DNA from: Massospora cicadina
Lineage: Eukaryota > Entomophthoromycota > Entomophthoromycetes > Entomophthorales > Entomophthoraceae
NCBI GenBank assembly: GCA_022478985.1
Contig: JAKSZP010009284.1
Span: 62,001-126,000 of the forward strand
DNA length: 64,000 bases
Direction of reading: 5' to 3'
The translations under genes were made by a program, and so were the position numbers. Below the pieces are notes generated by a model that ran no database searches, was not told where the DNA came from, and saw only the letters and a list, made by a program, of their open reading frames with translations. Position 1 is the first letter of the stretch, and each line of letters opens with the position of its first letter. This document shows positions 11,999-23,590 of this stretch, piece after piece.

Positions 11999-13530
11999 TC
12001 AAGCCACAAGGTGCTGGATTCCCCGCTTGACTCTCCATGCATCCAGAACTTTCTCAACCTCAAATCTTATGTGCCCCTCTTTAAGTATAGGTTCAAGTTC
12101 CACCAGTTTCTTGTCATTAAAAGGGGGCATCAAGGAAGCGTGAGAAGCCTTATGAATTCTCAAATCTGAATATAGTTCCACATAAAAAGTTCCATTGTTC
12201 AGAAACTTACTAATGGGGGATGGGACTGCCCTCTTATAAGTCAAGTTATAACACAGAACTTTAAGGTTGTGGTTCTTTGTGTCCACCATTACAAAATCCA
12301 TGTCTGATAGCTTTGGGCTGATATGCTTTTTAAATCTGCAAAACTCTTGATTTCCTGAGCGGCTTTAGCCAACTGCTTCTTCACTTGTTATATATTACTA
12401 TATGGGTTTTGCAAAGCTATCTGCTGCGGGAATGTTCATGCTTATCTGTGGCCCAATTGTTAAGGCGGGATTATAACCCAAGATAGCAAACATTAGGGAC
12501 ATCTCTATAGTTGCATGTAAAGAGCTATCATATAAGAACTGGGCTTTAGGAAGGTCAACCGCCTAAGTGTCTAGGAGATGGTAGCGTAGTAATATAGTAA
12601 TGTTTGAGCAAATTATTGTTCACTCTGTTTGTCCATTGGACTGAGGGTGATATGCTGATGACCATCTAGGTTGATTTTTTATCGTTTTGCACAGGGATTT
12701 TCCAAAATTTTGAGGTGAATAAGGTACTCAGTCGCTTATTATTTTTCAGGTACACCAAACATAGTAAAAGACAAAATTATGATTAAATAAGCCACTTAGA
12801 GGTGTGGTTAGCATAGTGAGGTTGTCTCTACTCCACTCTGGGTTGGGTTTTGATTTTAACATATTTGAAACCAGCACAGGATAAAACTTGGTGAGAGATA
12901 TTTGGCCCAAGGTTGACCTTCTTCGTTTAATTTTTAAGGGGATGTTGGCATAGTGGTAATGTCATCCCACTGTTGCCCCTCATGACGCAGGCTCAAATCC
13001 CGTCATGGCATAAATTGTATTTCTGTGCTAAGAGAGAAGCAAAACATTTGTATTTTTGCACCATGCCTTATTCCAAATAAGCAAATTGGTGAAGTTATAT
13101 CTTGTAATAATAGCCTATCAGAACACATGCAGGAGGGTTTTACTCCCAGTTCTTGGATTTTGTCCTCCACTCTTATATTTTTCCTCCCTACTCCCTATCC
13201 CTCCTATTGGTGCAGAATATTTGGCTCCAGGTTGGCACACCTCAAATAAAAAATGATCAACTAAGCCATGTCCTCAGCTGTGGTTGTTAAGCATGGGATA
13301 AATAAAAAATATTTTGTAGTTGCCTGCACTGGGTGCCCTAACAGGCACACAAAAAAACTCAAAAAAATATCTGTAAACCTGTCCACAACCACCATGATCG
13401 CATCTAAGCCCTTGGAGGTGGGAAGACCAACGATGAATTCTAATGAAACAAATTTACAAGGTCCTTCCACCTGTTAAGTGGGTGCAACAGTACTTTTTGA
13501 TGTATTCTGTCAGACTATGATTGTGACAAT
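11999..13530 (-). pseudogene. Gypsy B integrase core and chromodomain (broken)
   Basis: Minus-strand frames read SLEFIVGLPTSKGLDAIMVVVDRFT (13470-13261), then after a SINE pair KIISD..VPY and WSSAYHPQSNGQTE (near 12640-12700), which are the integrase core motifs. The segment 12301-11999 ends with VELEPILKEGHIRFEVEKVLDAWRV, matching the start of a chromodomain. In chromoviruses this domain directs insertion to particular chromatin. The region is disrupted by stops and by the SINE insertion at 12794-13253. Its upstream half lies at 23.6 kb, beyond gypsy C. Confidence 0.82.
12794..13253 (+). mobile_element. Pair of tRNA-headed SINEs inserted as one unit
   Basis: Two tRNA-like heads lie in tandem on the plus strand. 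The first (from about 12801) has GGTTAGCATAGTGAGG as box A, and the second (from about 12938) has TTGGCATAGTGGTAATG as box A and GGCTCAAATCC as box B. The second ends in an AT-rich tail, CACACCTCAAATAAAAAA. The pair is flanked by imperfect 14-bp repeats TGATTAAATAAGCC (12780-12793) and TGATCAACTAAGCC (13254-13267). Removing it rejoins the gypsy B integrase frame. The first member resembles the SINE at 56.8 kb; the second shares its body with the SINEs at 15.5 and 42.8 kb. Confidence 0.75.
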
Positions 13531-14006
13531 GTTAGGGCAAGAGGATGAAATTTAATCATTTATATAGGGTTTATGGCAACCAAAGCCCCAGTTGCAAGTA
13601 TAATAGATTTAAATAAAATCTTAAAAAAGGGGAAAAGCTCCATAATTGGTGTATTTCCTTGTATCTTCATTATTTTAAAGTGGAAATTAAAATATTATCA
13701 AAAATAATATAACATCTAAATATCCCAAAAAATACAATGGGAATCAGGTAGGAGTTCACAGGAAAATCTCCAAGTGCTTATGAGCCAAGATCTATAATAG
13801 TTTGTGCTTGAGGATTATGTGACATCAGGTTACATTTTTAAAAAACAATATAGATTGCTTAGATTAATTTTGGGCCCTGACATCTGAGATTTCAATTATA
13901 TCAATTGAAAATCGTCCCTGATAGTAATCTTATCCAAAACCTTAAGTGGGTTATAAATTGCATCATCAGATTTACTTAAATCATCCATAAAGATGGATTC
14001 TTGACA
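13522..14006 (-). repeat. Gypsy C 3' LTR
   Basis: This aligns with 23087-23590 through shared blocks such as GGAATCAGG and CATCAGATTTACT and ends TTGACA. The start is placed by alignment and may be off by a few bases. Confidence 0.72.
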
Positions 14007-14059
14007 ACGCCACATTCTAGATCTTGGCGTAGGGGGTTGTATGGTCGCAAAAATTGGTT

Positions 14060-15100
14060 TTGCATTTGTTTTATCACTTTCCTTTAACTACCCTCACAAT
14101 CAAATGTTCATTCTCCCTGTTATAAATACCTTTATAGTGTCCTGACCTATTTGTACCTAATTTATTATTGCATCCACCATGTCAGTGATAATAGAATAAT
14201 ATTAAATCACCTGATTGACAGTATGCAGAGGGGCATGATTACTATCAAACTGACTGGTCTTTTTGATGGTGGCAACAGATAATTTTTGGGAAAGTTAAGG
14301 TCTGAAGTCATGTAATCTCATTAATTATAACTCTCATAGTAACTTCGGAAACTTTGGGGGAGGCTTTATCTAATATCTTATACTTTAGAGAGTAATAGGA
14401 TTCCTTTCAAACAAGGCTTGGAAGGGTGAAATTTTGATAAACCAATGGTAGATTATCAATAGGTAAGAAAAGCACTGAGTAGGTATTGTGGCAATGTAGA
14501 GGGTCAATTATGGCCATTTTTGAAAGGTTGAGGTTGGAGTAACATTTACTTGTTCTACCATTTCATTGGTTGCAGGTTTTTAAGATGTGTAAAGCACTTA
14601 GGTGGACCTATTTATTTGTTTACCACTTGCACCAGTAATGATCAAAGATCTTGCTTTTTATTAGAAAGAATTAAGTTAAGGCACCCATGTTAGGTGATAT
14701 TTTTAATTATAGAGGAACGTGAAAATAGCTTTTTCTAAAACATAGAGTATAAATAGGGCTTCAATCCACTTTTAGAAGTGATATAAAGCCAAAATGAGGA
14801 ATGGATGGCCATTGGATGCTCTAGGTAGTGGGCCTAAAGCACCAAAACGTACTGAATGGAAGATACATATGGTGGAACCACTGGACCTTGTGGTTGTGAA
14901 TTAGGTCCAGCCTGAATTTTACATACCAACAAGACTCTGATACACCTTGTATTAAGTGGAGCATTTTTCCCTGTACCACTGGGTTTTTAGCCACTGATGA
15001 GTTTTCAAATTTTTCCATTGCTGACTTGCAGATTTTCTAGTACACCATCCATGAGAGCAGAAGGTTGAATATAGGGTAACCATTGTTGCAATACTAATTT
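14060..15100 (-). pseudogene. Gypsy C integrase remnant
   Basis: Position next to the 3' LTR and similarity to the gypsy A integrase region identify this. The open frame 15018-14821 corresponds to the zinc-binding N-terminal part, and short pieces near 14560 and 14340 match later core and C-terminal parts. Stops occur every few tens of codons. The catalytic residues cannot all be placed. Confidence 0.55.
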
Positions 15101-15199
15101 ATATATCCTATATTTCTTGTTCTGATTATTCTCTGGCATTTCCTCTAACTCTTTTTGGACTGTAAGTGACTCATTTTTCCATAAAAGAGGTTAGGCTTA

Positions 15200-15500
15200 A
15201 AGATTATAGAGTTGATCTTCCTCAGGTCAGTTAAAGTTAAAATGGGTTACCAGAATAAGATATTGATCATAATGATGTATTGGCCCAGAGTAAGAGACAA
15301 TGAATAAAGTTGAAGTAGTGGAGTTTAAAGCTCATTATAACAATCTCCAATCAGAATCCTTCATTTTTGGAGCAATTGCAATGAGGCATGGTCAGCAATT
15401 ATACTAAAGTGTGCCCTATATAAATAGGGTCTGAAATCTTAATGATCAATAATACTGCCAGATACTCACAATTGGTAACAATGCAGTTTTTTCTAACTTT
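15200..15500 (-). pseudogene. Gypsy C RNase H remnant
   Basis: The minus strand reads YLYRAHFSIIADHASL near 15400, matching the conserved RNase H segment found in gypsy A ([16 protein letters not shown]). It is cut off upstream by the SINE at 15515. Confidence 0.65.
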
Positions 15501-15514
15501 AAATAAAAAGTTGC

Positions 15515-15796
15515 AGAAGGATACCTAGTGGTATAATAAGGACCTCTAACGCTGCCTCCCCAAGTTTGATTCCAGTACAGGAACTTTGGGTAGGGGACAA
15601 TTATGATTGTTTTGGCGTTGCGCACCAATGCCTCAAACTGAGATAGCTATAGCAAAGGCGGTCTATGAGACCCTGGCCTATCATACGCCATGCATGAAGA
15701 TTTTTCATAATTTATCCTCCTTTCCCATTCATCTGGTTTTTAATAATCAGTGCAGTATTGTCCCCATGTCAGCCCACCTTGAATAAAGTAAAAATA
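15515..15796 (+). mobile_element. tRNA-headed SINE, old copy
   Basis: A degraded tRNA-like head (box A TACCTAGTGGTATAA, box B AGTTTGATTCC) is followed by a body that aligns throughout with the reverse complement of 42774-43069. It ends CCACCTTGAATAAAGTAAAA. Most differences from that copy are CG changed to CA or TG. The target duplication is unclear. Confidence 0.82.
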
Positions 15797-16149
15797 AAAT
15801 AAATAAAAATTTTCCTGACTTCTCTCTTTCAATTCGTTCACTTTGGTTGAATTGTAGTTTAGTTTTTAGTAGAAACAGCTCCTTTATTGTCACCCTATTC
15901 ATGTTTTTTATGTCAATGCATTTGATGCCTGCTGCCCCAAGTGGGGCAGTGGTGCGCCACCTCCTAATGTTATTCAGTCATTGCCAAAACGTGCTTGGGC
16001 TGGATTGGCTAGCCCTCTGAATTCTTCAGCATGTTATGTCCAGCCTAAGGACTTAGCCTTACATCTCACCTGATCCCAGGAAGCGCCCCGCTGCCCATTT
16101 GCTCCCCCAGAGCAACACGTAATTCAGCCTTTGGGTTGAATATGGCAAG

Positions 16150-16680
16150 TTGTTCCCCTATTTAGATAAAGCAATTATCAAATTAGCCCAGGCTGTTATG
16201 CAGCCTGCAGGCTTCATTGACTTCAACGTCTTCAAGGGGTATTTTGAACTTGGCTTCTCAAGTGAAGCTGATTCTGCAGTAGAGAAACCATCCCCTGGTA
16301 TTCCAGGGCACCCTCTAACAACTACTTGTACCCAGTTGCCCACTGATACCACTCTCGTGGTTCAGTTCACAGGCCTCCCTGCCCACCTATCACCCAAAAT
16401 TTTAGGTAAAGAAATTATTGCTGGATTATCAGAATATGGTTCCAATCCCATGGTACAATTTGTGGTTTTCAATGAGGCCACCCACCTTACAGGCCCAGGC
16501 ACCTTTGTGACTATTTATCTAGTATCAATGAAATAGCCCTCTCAATCCCCCCTTGCACCATTATCCCCTCTGCCCCAGAACATCCTTTTTGGGCTCAAAT
16601 GGATGGAGGGAGCACCATTTGCCCTACTTGTTCTGAACTGGACCATTCAAGATGGCGGTGCCTCTCCATTTCATGAGCCA
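16150..16680 (+). pseudogene. LINE ORF1-like protein of copy 1 (broken)
   Basis: The open frame 16150-16536 (128 codons) contains FKGYFELGFSSEAD and VVQFTGLPAHLSPK, closely matched in copy 2. After a stop and frame change the sequence gives CPTCSELDHSRWRC at 16620-16661, a C-x2-C-x4-H-x4-C zinc knuckle like that of the LINE ORF1 at 40.4 kb. LINE ORF1 proteins bind the element RNA. The stretch between the knuckle and the 3' tail has no reverse transcriptase motif. Confidence 0.72.
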
Positions 16681-17237
16681 TGGCATCCACATCTAACTCT
16701 ATGCATGATGACCCCATAGCCGATCCAATAACATTTTTGAATGGGGCACTATCCTTCCTCCCACCCCCAAAGTGGTAGCTACAGCAACCACTGAATCAAC
16801 AAACCAAAAATTACCCAATGAACCTCTTCTCCTGAACCCACCAATCAGGAGCTAGAATAGACTAAAGTAAGTTCTAACCCATCTGTACACCCAAACGCAA
16901 CAGATAACCCATATGCAAACAATCCAATCAAATGCAATAAAAAAGCATGAAATTTTTTGTTTGAGGTTGATGAACCAAGTGAGCTTATATATGAATCCAA
17001 ATGGGCTGGACCCCTTCATTCAAAATGTACCTCATTACTGATTATGCGGCCCAATTCCCAAAGCGCCATTATGTGCCTCACCCTGATGCCATCCCATTAG
17101 TTGCAGTACTGGCTATGGGCCTGCCACCTCTTATCCTACTTAGTACCATGCTTCCAAAACAAAAAAGACCATCTCTGATAAAATCAGGAGGCAATTTCAG
17201 CACTTCAAAAAGTTGCAGCAGTTGTAAAATTTGGCCC

Positions 17238-17983
17238 TGTTGGTACTGAGGGAGGTCTGAAGGCAGATACTTTAAAGCTTTCTGAAGTGGACAGGTGAGA
17301 GGAGGACTTAACCTTAATAACAGGTTTAGAGGTCCTAATAATTAATAGCTAGGGACTTAAACTATGCAGGTTCAGAGGTACCAAAAGTTAATAATTAGGG
17401 ACTTAACCACACTGGTTCAGAGGTCCCAAAAACAAGAGAGTGAACTTTACAAAGAGTTTAAAGAAAGGTAAAAGTGTAAAAGTTAATTTATTGAGTAAAT
17501 TATTTAGACCTTAAATAGTGCTAGTAAAATAAGGGATAAAATAAGGGATATAAGGAATGGTCAGCACAAGCCCTGTTGGAACTGAGAATAGATTAGGAAA
17601 TATTATCCTAAATCTTTTAGAGGATAAAGAGAAGTAGGTAACAGATAAAGTACACATAAGATAAGGTGAAGTTTGAGATAAGATAACATTGAGATAAGAG
17701 ATTCATTCCCTATGTGGTAGAATAATAGGTGTTATAGAGTTTATCAGCCAAGATTATCAATTAGTGGAGCAGTTTGATTATAATTTATCTCGAGTTTGTC
17801 CAATATTAATTGAATTTAGACATACTAAGTAAATTGAAGTTTATAATGATTTTGGCCTTTAGACCCAACAAAGCTTCAATTGGTAGATTAATAATAGTAA
17901 ATATATGTTGATATTGCCCAAAATAAATAATAAGTTCGAAGCCCCAAGCTGAGGCTTCATTTAAACTGTTGAGAATCCCAACA
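17238..17983. repeat. Probable solo LTR inside LINE-like copy 1
   Basis: A 746-bp insertion beginning TGTTGG and ending CCAACA interrupts copy 1 relative to copy 2. The flanks are ggccc and ggcat, only a partial 5-bp match. Its left part holds about two and a half tandem copies of a roughly 50-bp unit containing GGGACTTAA and GGTTCAGAGGT (17300-17440). No coding sequence is visible. Confidence 0.6.
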
Positions 17984-18699
17984 GGCATAAAGACCCTCAC
18001 TACCTGCAACAACCTTGCAACCATCGCCACCCTACCAAAAGTATGCCTTGAGGCGGAAAAAGCAATAGAGACTATATTTCCACCTTCCTCATCGCACACA
18101 TTGAGTTGCAAGAACTCATTTGTAATCTCAACCCCATTTCCATGATGCGCCCACACCATTGCTATCAGCTTTGTGCCATTGCATATCCACAACAGATGAG
18201 TAAGAAGAGCCTCCCATCCCCCTTTACCCACCGCCATGGATGGATAGCAGTTTTCACTTTCAACTTGGTTGGTGTGTTTTGTTTGTATTACACATCAGTT
18301 CAAGTGGATCCATCCATCTCATTTTGACTTTAATTTATTATGTATTTAGTTTTAGCTCGTTTGAGCATTGTGATGTTCATCCCCTGATAGGCTTGCCTCA
18401 GTTAAATAAATAAAAATTTTCCAAGATATTCAATAGGATAATCTACTAAATAGCATCATGATGGAATAATATAGCTCACGTAGTTATACTGCTAGCATCC
18501 AAAGATAATAAAATAGTTTTTCATTATTAGGATCTATGATTACCAGAAAGTGTGAAAGAGCTAAATGTAATAGGTCAAAAAATTGTTGCTGCTCTTCTTT
18601 CCACTAAAGAAAGAGTTTCCTAATATACCAAATAAACTAAGGGTTTGAATTTATCTGCAAATTGTGTAATAAAAGTTGATAATATCCAACCATCTCTAG

Positions 18700-19560
18700 G
18701 AAGAGTTGTACATCTTAGTGTTACTTAGATGGAGAGATCTTGTAAATGGCTGCAACTTTGTTGTCCATTGGAAATATTCCTTTTTTGACTACCTTATATC
18801 TCAAAAAATTCATTTTGCTTTGAAAAGAAGGAACATTTGGCTAGTTTTATTCTTAAAAAGATTATTGTAATCTTTGAAACCCTCCTTTAGGTTTGCTATA
18901 TTAGTGGTAGAAGTTCTCAAGAAAATGTTACTATTGTCATTATAGAATGGCACACAAGAACGTTTTAAATTCCCTAATAATCCATGAATTTCTATTTAAA
19001 AGGTTGCAGGAGCGTTGAAGGCCCTGTGGCATCCAAGTATGTATGAATAAAACTTCACTAGAGATAAGGTCCCATTGTTTGCGCTCTTTAGGGGATAGGT
19101 CATTCAATCAATAACCACTGGTGAGGCCATTGCCTAAAAAATGCTGTGATTTAAACATTAGATGTAAGAAGTTATCTATACAAGGTATTGGGTAACTATC
19201 CTCTTAAGTAATAGAATTTAGTCAGCAATAGTCCATAATTCAATGTCCGCCATAATATTTTTTAAAACAAAAAAGTTGGAAGGCCCAAGTCGTTTATATA
19301 TTACCTAGATCAGCTTCTATTATTTGTTTTAATCACAGAGCTACTTGAGCCTCCTCAACCTTAGATTTTATGGTAGGCCATGAACAAATGGGAGTTGATC
19401 TTTGGTTTCTACTCGGCGAATTACTACAGACATTTTCCAATAATGACCTGGTCACAATAAAATGATAAAGATATTCCTTAATGAAGTTTTCTACATCTTT
19501 ACATTATTTAGAAGTGACACTATACCCAATATTACTTTCAACCTGAGGTATATTTGTTAG
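18700..19560 (-). pseudogene. Gypsy C reverse transcriptase remnant
   Basis: The minus strand shows worn RT motifs: a VDYC-LNSIT region near 19230 and TWMPQGLQRSCN near 19030, corresponding to RIPQGLCNAPAT of gypsy A. The YxDD box is not readable. The frame has many stops. A SINE lies immediately upstream (19585-19882). Confidence 0.6.
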
Positions 19561-19584
19561 AGGATCAAACCTCTAAGTCTTGTA

Positions 19585-19882
19585 TTTTTATTTAACCAAG
19601 GCAAGCTGAACAGGGGACAGGCATTACCAAAAGAAAGAAATGAAAGAAAGAAATGACATGAAACTTGAACAGGGCCAACTTCGTCAAATAAAGTTTTTCC
19701 ACCTCCGGATTGGGACTCAAATTTTTCTGATTATGTCATGGGTAAGGTTTTCGTGTTATTAGACCTACTAACCGCCAATAGCTTCCTTTGGCTGGCACCC
19801 CAATCGATGTGCAAAGGGCGGGAATTGAACCCACAACACTCAGGTTGGTAGCCATACGCCCTACCAACTCAACTTCCACCCC
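19585..19882 (-). mobile_element. tRNA-headed SINE with target-site duplication
   Basis: Read on the minus strand, a tRNA-like head (box A TTGAGTTGGTAGGGC, box B GGGTTCAATTCC) is followed by a body with a GAAA-type microsatellite. The 3' tail, CTGTCCCCTGTTCAGCTTG and a short AT-rich end, nearly matches the tail of LINE-like copy 2. It is flanked by a perfect 15-bp duplication CCTCTAAGTCTTGTA at 19570-19584 and 19883-19897. Confidence 0.88.
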
Positions 19883-20899
19883 CCTCTAAGTCTTGTAAAG
19901 AGATGAATTTGCCTACATCAGTAATATTATCAATAGTATAAAAGTTTTGAATGGGCAATGAGAGAGTGCCAAAGAACTTGAGGAGCCTGATTAATTCAAT
20001 TCTCTAATAGAATGGAGATGGGTTTCTTATAAATGGAGTCTAGAGTTCAGGGCAGATCCTCACCTCTTTTTTAAAGGGATTAGGGTGTCCTTATAACTCT
20101 AAATCTTGGCTAGATGGAATGTGAATCTTAATTAAATAATCCATAATAACATAAAAACTGGGTGGTTTACTAAAGAATGGGGGCATACAGAGTTATCCCA
20201 TCACCAGCATCTACTGCCTCAGTTGATAGCTTAGTTTTACAACCCAGATTTTGATAATCTACTTTACAGATAGAGGTGGAAAACTTGATAATGCAGGTAT
20301 TTTTTCTAATCCCTTTTTTGTTAGGGAGATCAAATATTAATGGTATCTAATATTCCAAGAGTGAAAGTTATTTTCTTGTAATTAACTATGAAATCAAACT
20401 CACGGATTAGTTTGACTCCAATAGGCACTTTGTGGTTATTGTTTTCTTCTGCAATATTGGGGGTGCTGATCAAAAGCTTTCTAAATCAAAGAGGCAAGGA
20501 AAAGTATTCTCTGATCGCCTTAGTAGATTGAGTTTCTACCATACCATGTTCAGCCTTGTTGATCAATTAAGGATTGATTTAATTTTTTGTATAAGTTAGA
20601 AGGATATAAAGTTAATGAAGATCTGGTATCAAGTATATCCAAACCTAACCTCATGAACTACTACTTCAAATCATAGCACTTGACGTCTATTATGGGATTT
20701 ACCGGCTAGAAACAGTCAGGAGATACTTGTAATGAGGCGAATGGAGAATTTTGCCTTGACCAGGCTCATAAAGTTTTCAATTTGCTTAAAATTTTGCTGG
20801 TTTTTGCTTGGCTCTCACTATAGAAGCTGACTGTAAGAATTTTATTGTGTTTTTCCTTTAATATAAAATTAGCTCAAGGACTTTATTGCCTTGAATTTT

Positions 20900-23080
20900 A
20901 AGAGGTACTTTAGCTTTAGGGGCAACGAATACAAAGCAGCCTGAAGTACTGAGCATAGATCTAGAAGGTTGAGGCACTTGAGTTTCATCAGAGAGGGAGC
21001 TTCTTACCCTAAGCTGACTGAATTTTTGCTTCTATATGTTAAAGAAGTTGGCATCAGTGTTTTATGTTGTTATTGGTGCGCATGAAAAAAGTGCAAAATA
21101 ACAGGGGGTGGGAGAGTCAGGTGGTGTTAATGCTAAAAATTGAGACTAAGGCTTACTTTTAGGACGGGGTGGCCTGGTAGGTTTAAACAGATTGGATGGA
21201 ATCTCCATGATGGCATCGTTGATATTAAGGAGGGACTTAAGTTTGGGCTTTACCGCTTTAAGGTAGAGTTGGACGTTAGTTATAGTTTTAATGCCAATAA
21301 AGAGGCAGTAATAGCATCATCCAACGTGAAATGATTTCCTGAAACACAAATCATAGGTCTCAATATAAAAACTTTGGGTGAACTTATTAATGGATTCTCC
21401 CTGGCTGGCTGATTTCCAATAACGTCTGTTTCTGGTTTTCTAGTGTTTCGTCACTACTGAGCTCCCAAAGCAAAGCAGATTTGGCATTGTTACAGGTGCA
21501 ACAGGTCTTCATATGGGGCACCATTTATCCTGTGCTACACGGTTAAGGGTAGTTGGTTAAGTGTTTGAGCCATTGGTAAGTAGTAGCTTCCTTTATTGCA
21601 CATTCATGGTGATAAAAGAATGAGAAGACGTCTCTTTTTATAGAACATACTTGTCCTTGAGAAGGGTATAATCATGTTAAATGGAGGGGTTGGATGCTGA
21701 ATGTCATGAACTGACACTAAAGGAGCCTCCTCAGCTAAAGAGTAAATGGTATTATAATGATATACTGAGTATGGAGGGCATTTAATTGACTCTGATGATT
21801 GATTACACATTCAAAAACTAGAACTCGCTCATGAGTGGCCCAAAGGGCCATTTTGGTGTCGAAAAGCTGGGCCAGTTTCATTATTTCATTTTTTTAAACT
21901 GGTAGTTGTGTCCTAAAGCTCAAGTTGATGTTTCTTGGTGGTGAGCATTTACTGTTTCAATCCCCTAAGTAAGGAGGTAGGCCAGTCAAAGTTTTAATTC
22001 ATCTGAGATGAGCTCCTAAAGGAACTTCTGAGTGGTAAAGCAATCCTGAGTGAGTTGCACACCTTGAGCTACGCATCCTGGTTGGACTTTAAGTTTCTAG
22101 ATTTAGTGTTCTAATGAGATGAGCTGATATTCAGGAATATCTAAACCAGTACTATATTTAGGAAGTCCAGATGGTCCAGGTGACCTGGGGGCTCAGGGTC
22201 CACTTTGGAAGGAAAATCCATCATGGCCAGGTTTTAGGTTTTCAGCTAAACCAGGAGGACCAGCATCTCCCAGCGTTTAAGACAGTTCAGAGGAAAAAAA
22301 CATTGTCCGAGGTATCTCAAATACCATAGATTATCTCCTTGAGAAAGAAGAGAAGTTTGTTCACAGAGGCTCTCAAGCTATTGAACTGGGTTTGTACTCC
22401 TGTGGTACAACCCCTGACCTGGTTATGTACAATGTCTTATGATTGGCTGTAATGATTGGAGAAACAAATGGATGAATACCATTATTCCTTCATCAAAACA
22501 TGCTAACGCATCCTGCATCTTGGTGATGAGTTGCCAATTTTCATATGTGGCACTTTAAATCTTGCCACCAAAGAGGGAGGTAAAATGGTAAAATTAGGAG
22601 CTGTGAGTGAAAATTTTCTGATGGCTGTAAATGCTGAAGTAGTTCCTGATGATAAAACACAACAAACTTGTAACATAATGTATAAGTTTAGATACACAAG
22701 TTGACTCAAGTAGTGCTCCAAACATCATGTACTAAACTGATCTCCAAGTGAGGAACTGGTAGTTAAGCTCATCATGGGGGTCATTACCACGGGGGTTTGT
22801 CTTCTATTTGCTCGTCATCCTGATACAAAGGCCCCAGTGAGGAGGAGCTGTAGATCTTCATTGAAATCTGAGATTTGTAGTTGGTACTGCTCCTTGAACG
22901 GGGTGGAAAGGTCCACTCCATAGACATGGTAATTAAGAGGTTACAAGTTGTTGCTAAATCTCCAAAATTCATGTTAACTGCCCACTCACTGAGGCGAGTG
23001 GCGTCACATTTTGAAGAGATGTATGACGCCAATTTGTCACCTTTCATTGTAGTTATGATCTTTAGGAACTTGGGGTGATT
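20900..23080 (-). pseudogene. Gypsy C gag remnant with collagen-like segment
   Basis: By position (next to the 5' LTR) and similarity to gypsy A this is gag. At 22161-22275 the minus strand reads GDAGPPGLAENLKPGHDG and then SPGPSGLP, a worn Gly-X-Y run like that in gypsy A. The open frame 23047-22784 corresponds to the N-terminal part. No zinc knuckle is legible. The frame is badly broken. Confidence 0.55.
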
Positions 23081-23086
23081 AGGCAG

Positions 23087-23590
23087 TCAGCACCAATTTT
23101 ATCAGGACGAGGGGATGATATCCAACAGTTCAAATAGAGTTTATGGAAATAAACCCCTAGGAGTAGGGATATTTAATACTAAGTAAAAAATATTTTTAAT
23201 TAATGGAAAATCTCCTATATTGACACATATTCTTTTATCTTCACTACCATATTAGTTGCAAACAGATTTTTTGACAAAAAGAATTTAACATTTATTTTTT
23301 TCTCAAAGAACTACAATAGGAATCAGGCAATATTTCTTTGGGAAATCTTCAAGCGCTTTTTAAGCAAGATCTATACTCTTTTACTAATTTTAGATTCTAT
23401 TGCATATGGTTACATTTTCTTAAATTAACAATATTATATTGCTTAGATCATATTGGTCCTGGCATCAAGAGGTTTCAATATTTTAATTGGGTTTCATCCC
23501 TTGACAGTAATATAGTCCAAGCCCTTATATTGGGTTCAAATCATGTCATCAGATTTACTCAAATCTTTAGTTCAAGCTGGAATTCTGGCA
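23087..23590 (-). repeat. Gypsy C 5' LTR
   Basis: About 504 bp, aligned with 13522-14006. It ends TCTGGCA at 23590. The next bases to the right return to the gypsy B integrase zinc-binding region. Confidence 0.72.

Larger units (their letters stand above)
15816..18413 (+). mobile_element. ORF1-only LINE-like element, copy 1
   Basis: A non-LTR element on the plus strand with a single LINE ORF1-like coding region, an AT-rich 3' tail (CTTGCCTCAGTTAAATAAA) and no reverse transcriptase. It is flanked by a 19-bp repeat AAATAAATAAAAATTTTCC at 15797-15815 and 18414-18432. Part of that repeat may belong to the tail or to the tail of the preceding SINE. A solo LTR (17238-17983) lies inside it; without that the element is about 1.85 kb, close to copy 2 (1,931 bp). 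This layout resembles the mammalian HAL1 elements, which kept ORF1 but lost ORF2. Confidence 0.78.
13522..23590 (-). mobile_element. Gypsy element C, old, carrying nested insertions
   Basis: Ty3/gypsy retrotransposon on the minus strand, related to A in order and in gag features, with aligned LTRs at 13522-14006 and 23087-23590. It lies inside the integrase of gypsy B. That integrase's zinc-binding end is just right of 23590 and its catalytic core just left of 13522. The target duplication is not clean (atgat on the left, cgcat on the right). C itself received a SINE (15515-15796), an ORF1-only LINE-like element (15816-18413) and another SINE (19585-19882). The coding remnants are heavily degraded. 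Confidence 0.78.

Noticed and set aside
12938..13010. Possible tRNA genes at the SINE heads (also 15.5, 19.8, 42.9-43.07 and 56.8 kb)
   Set aside because: Box A and box B are present, but acceptor and anticodon stems do not close and each head continues into a SINE body.
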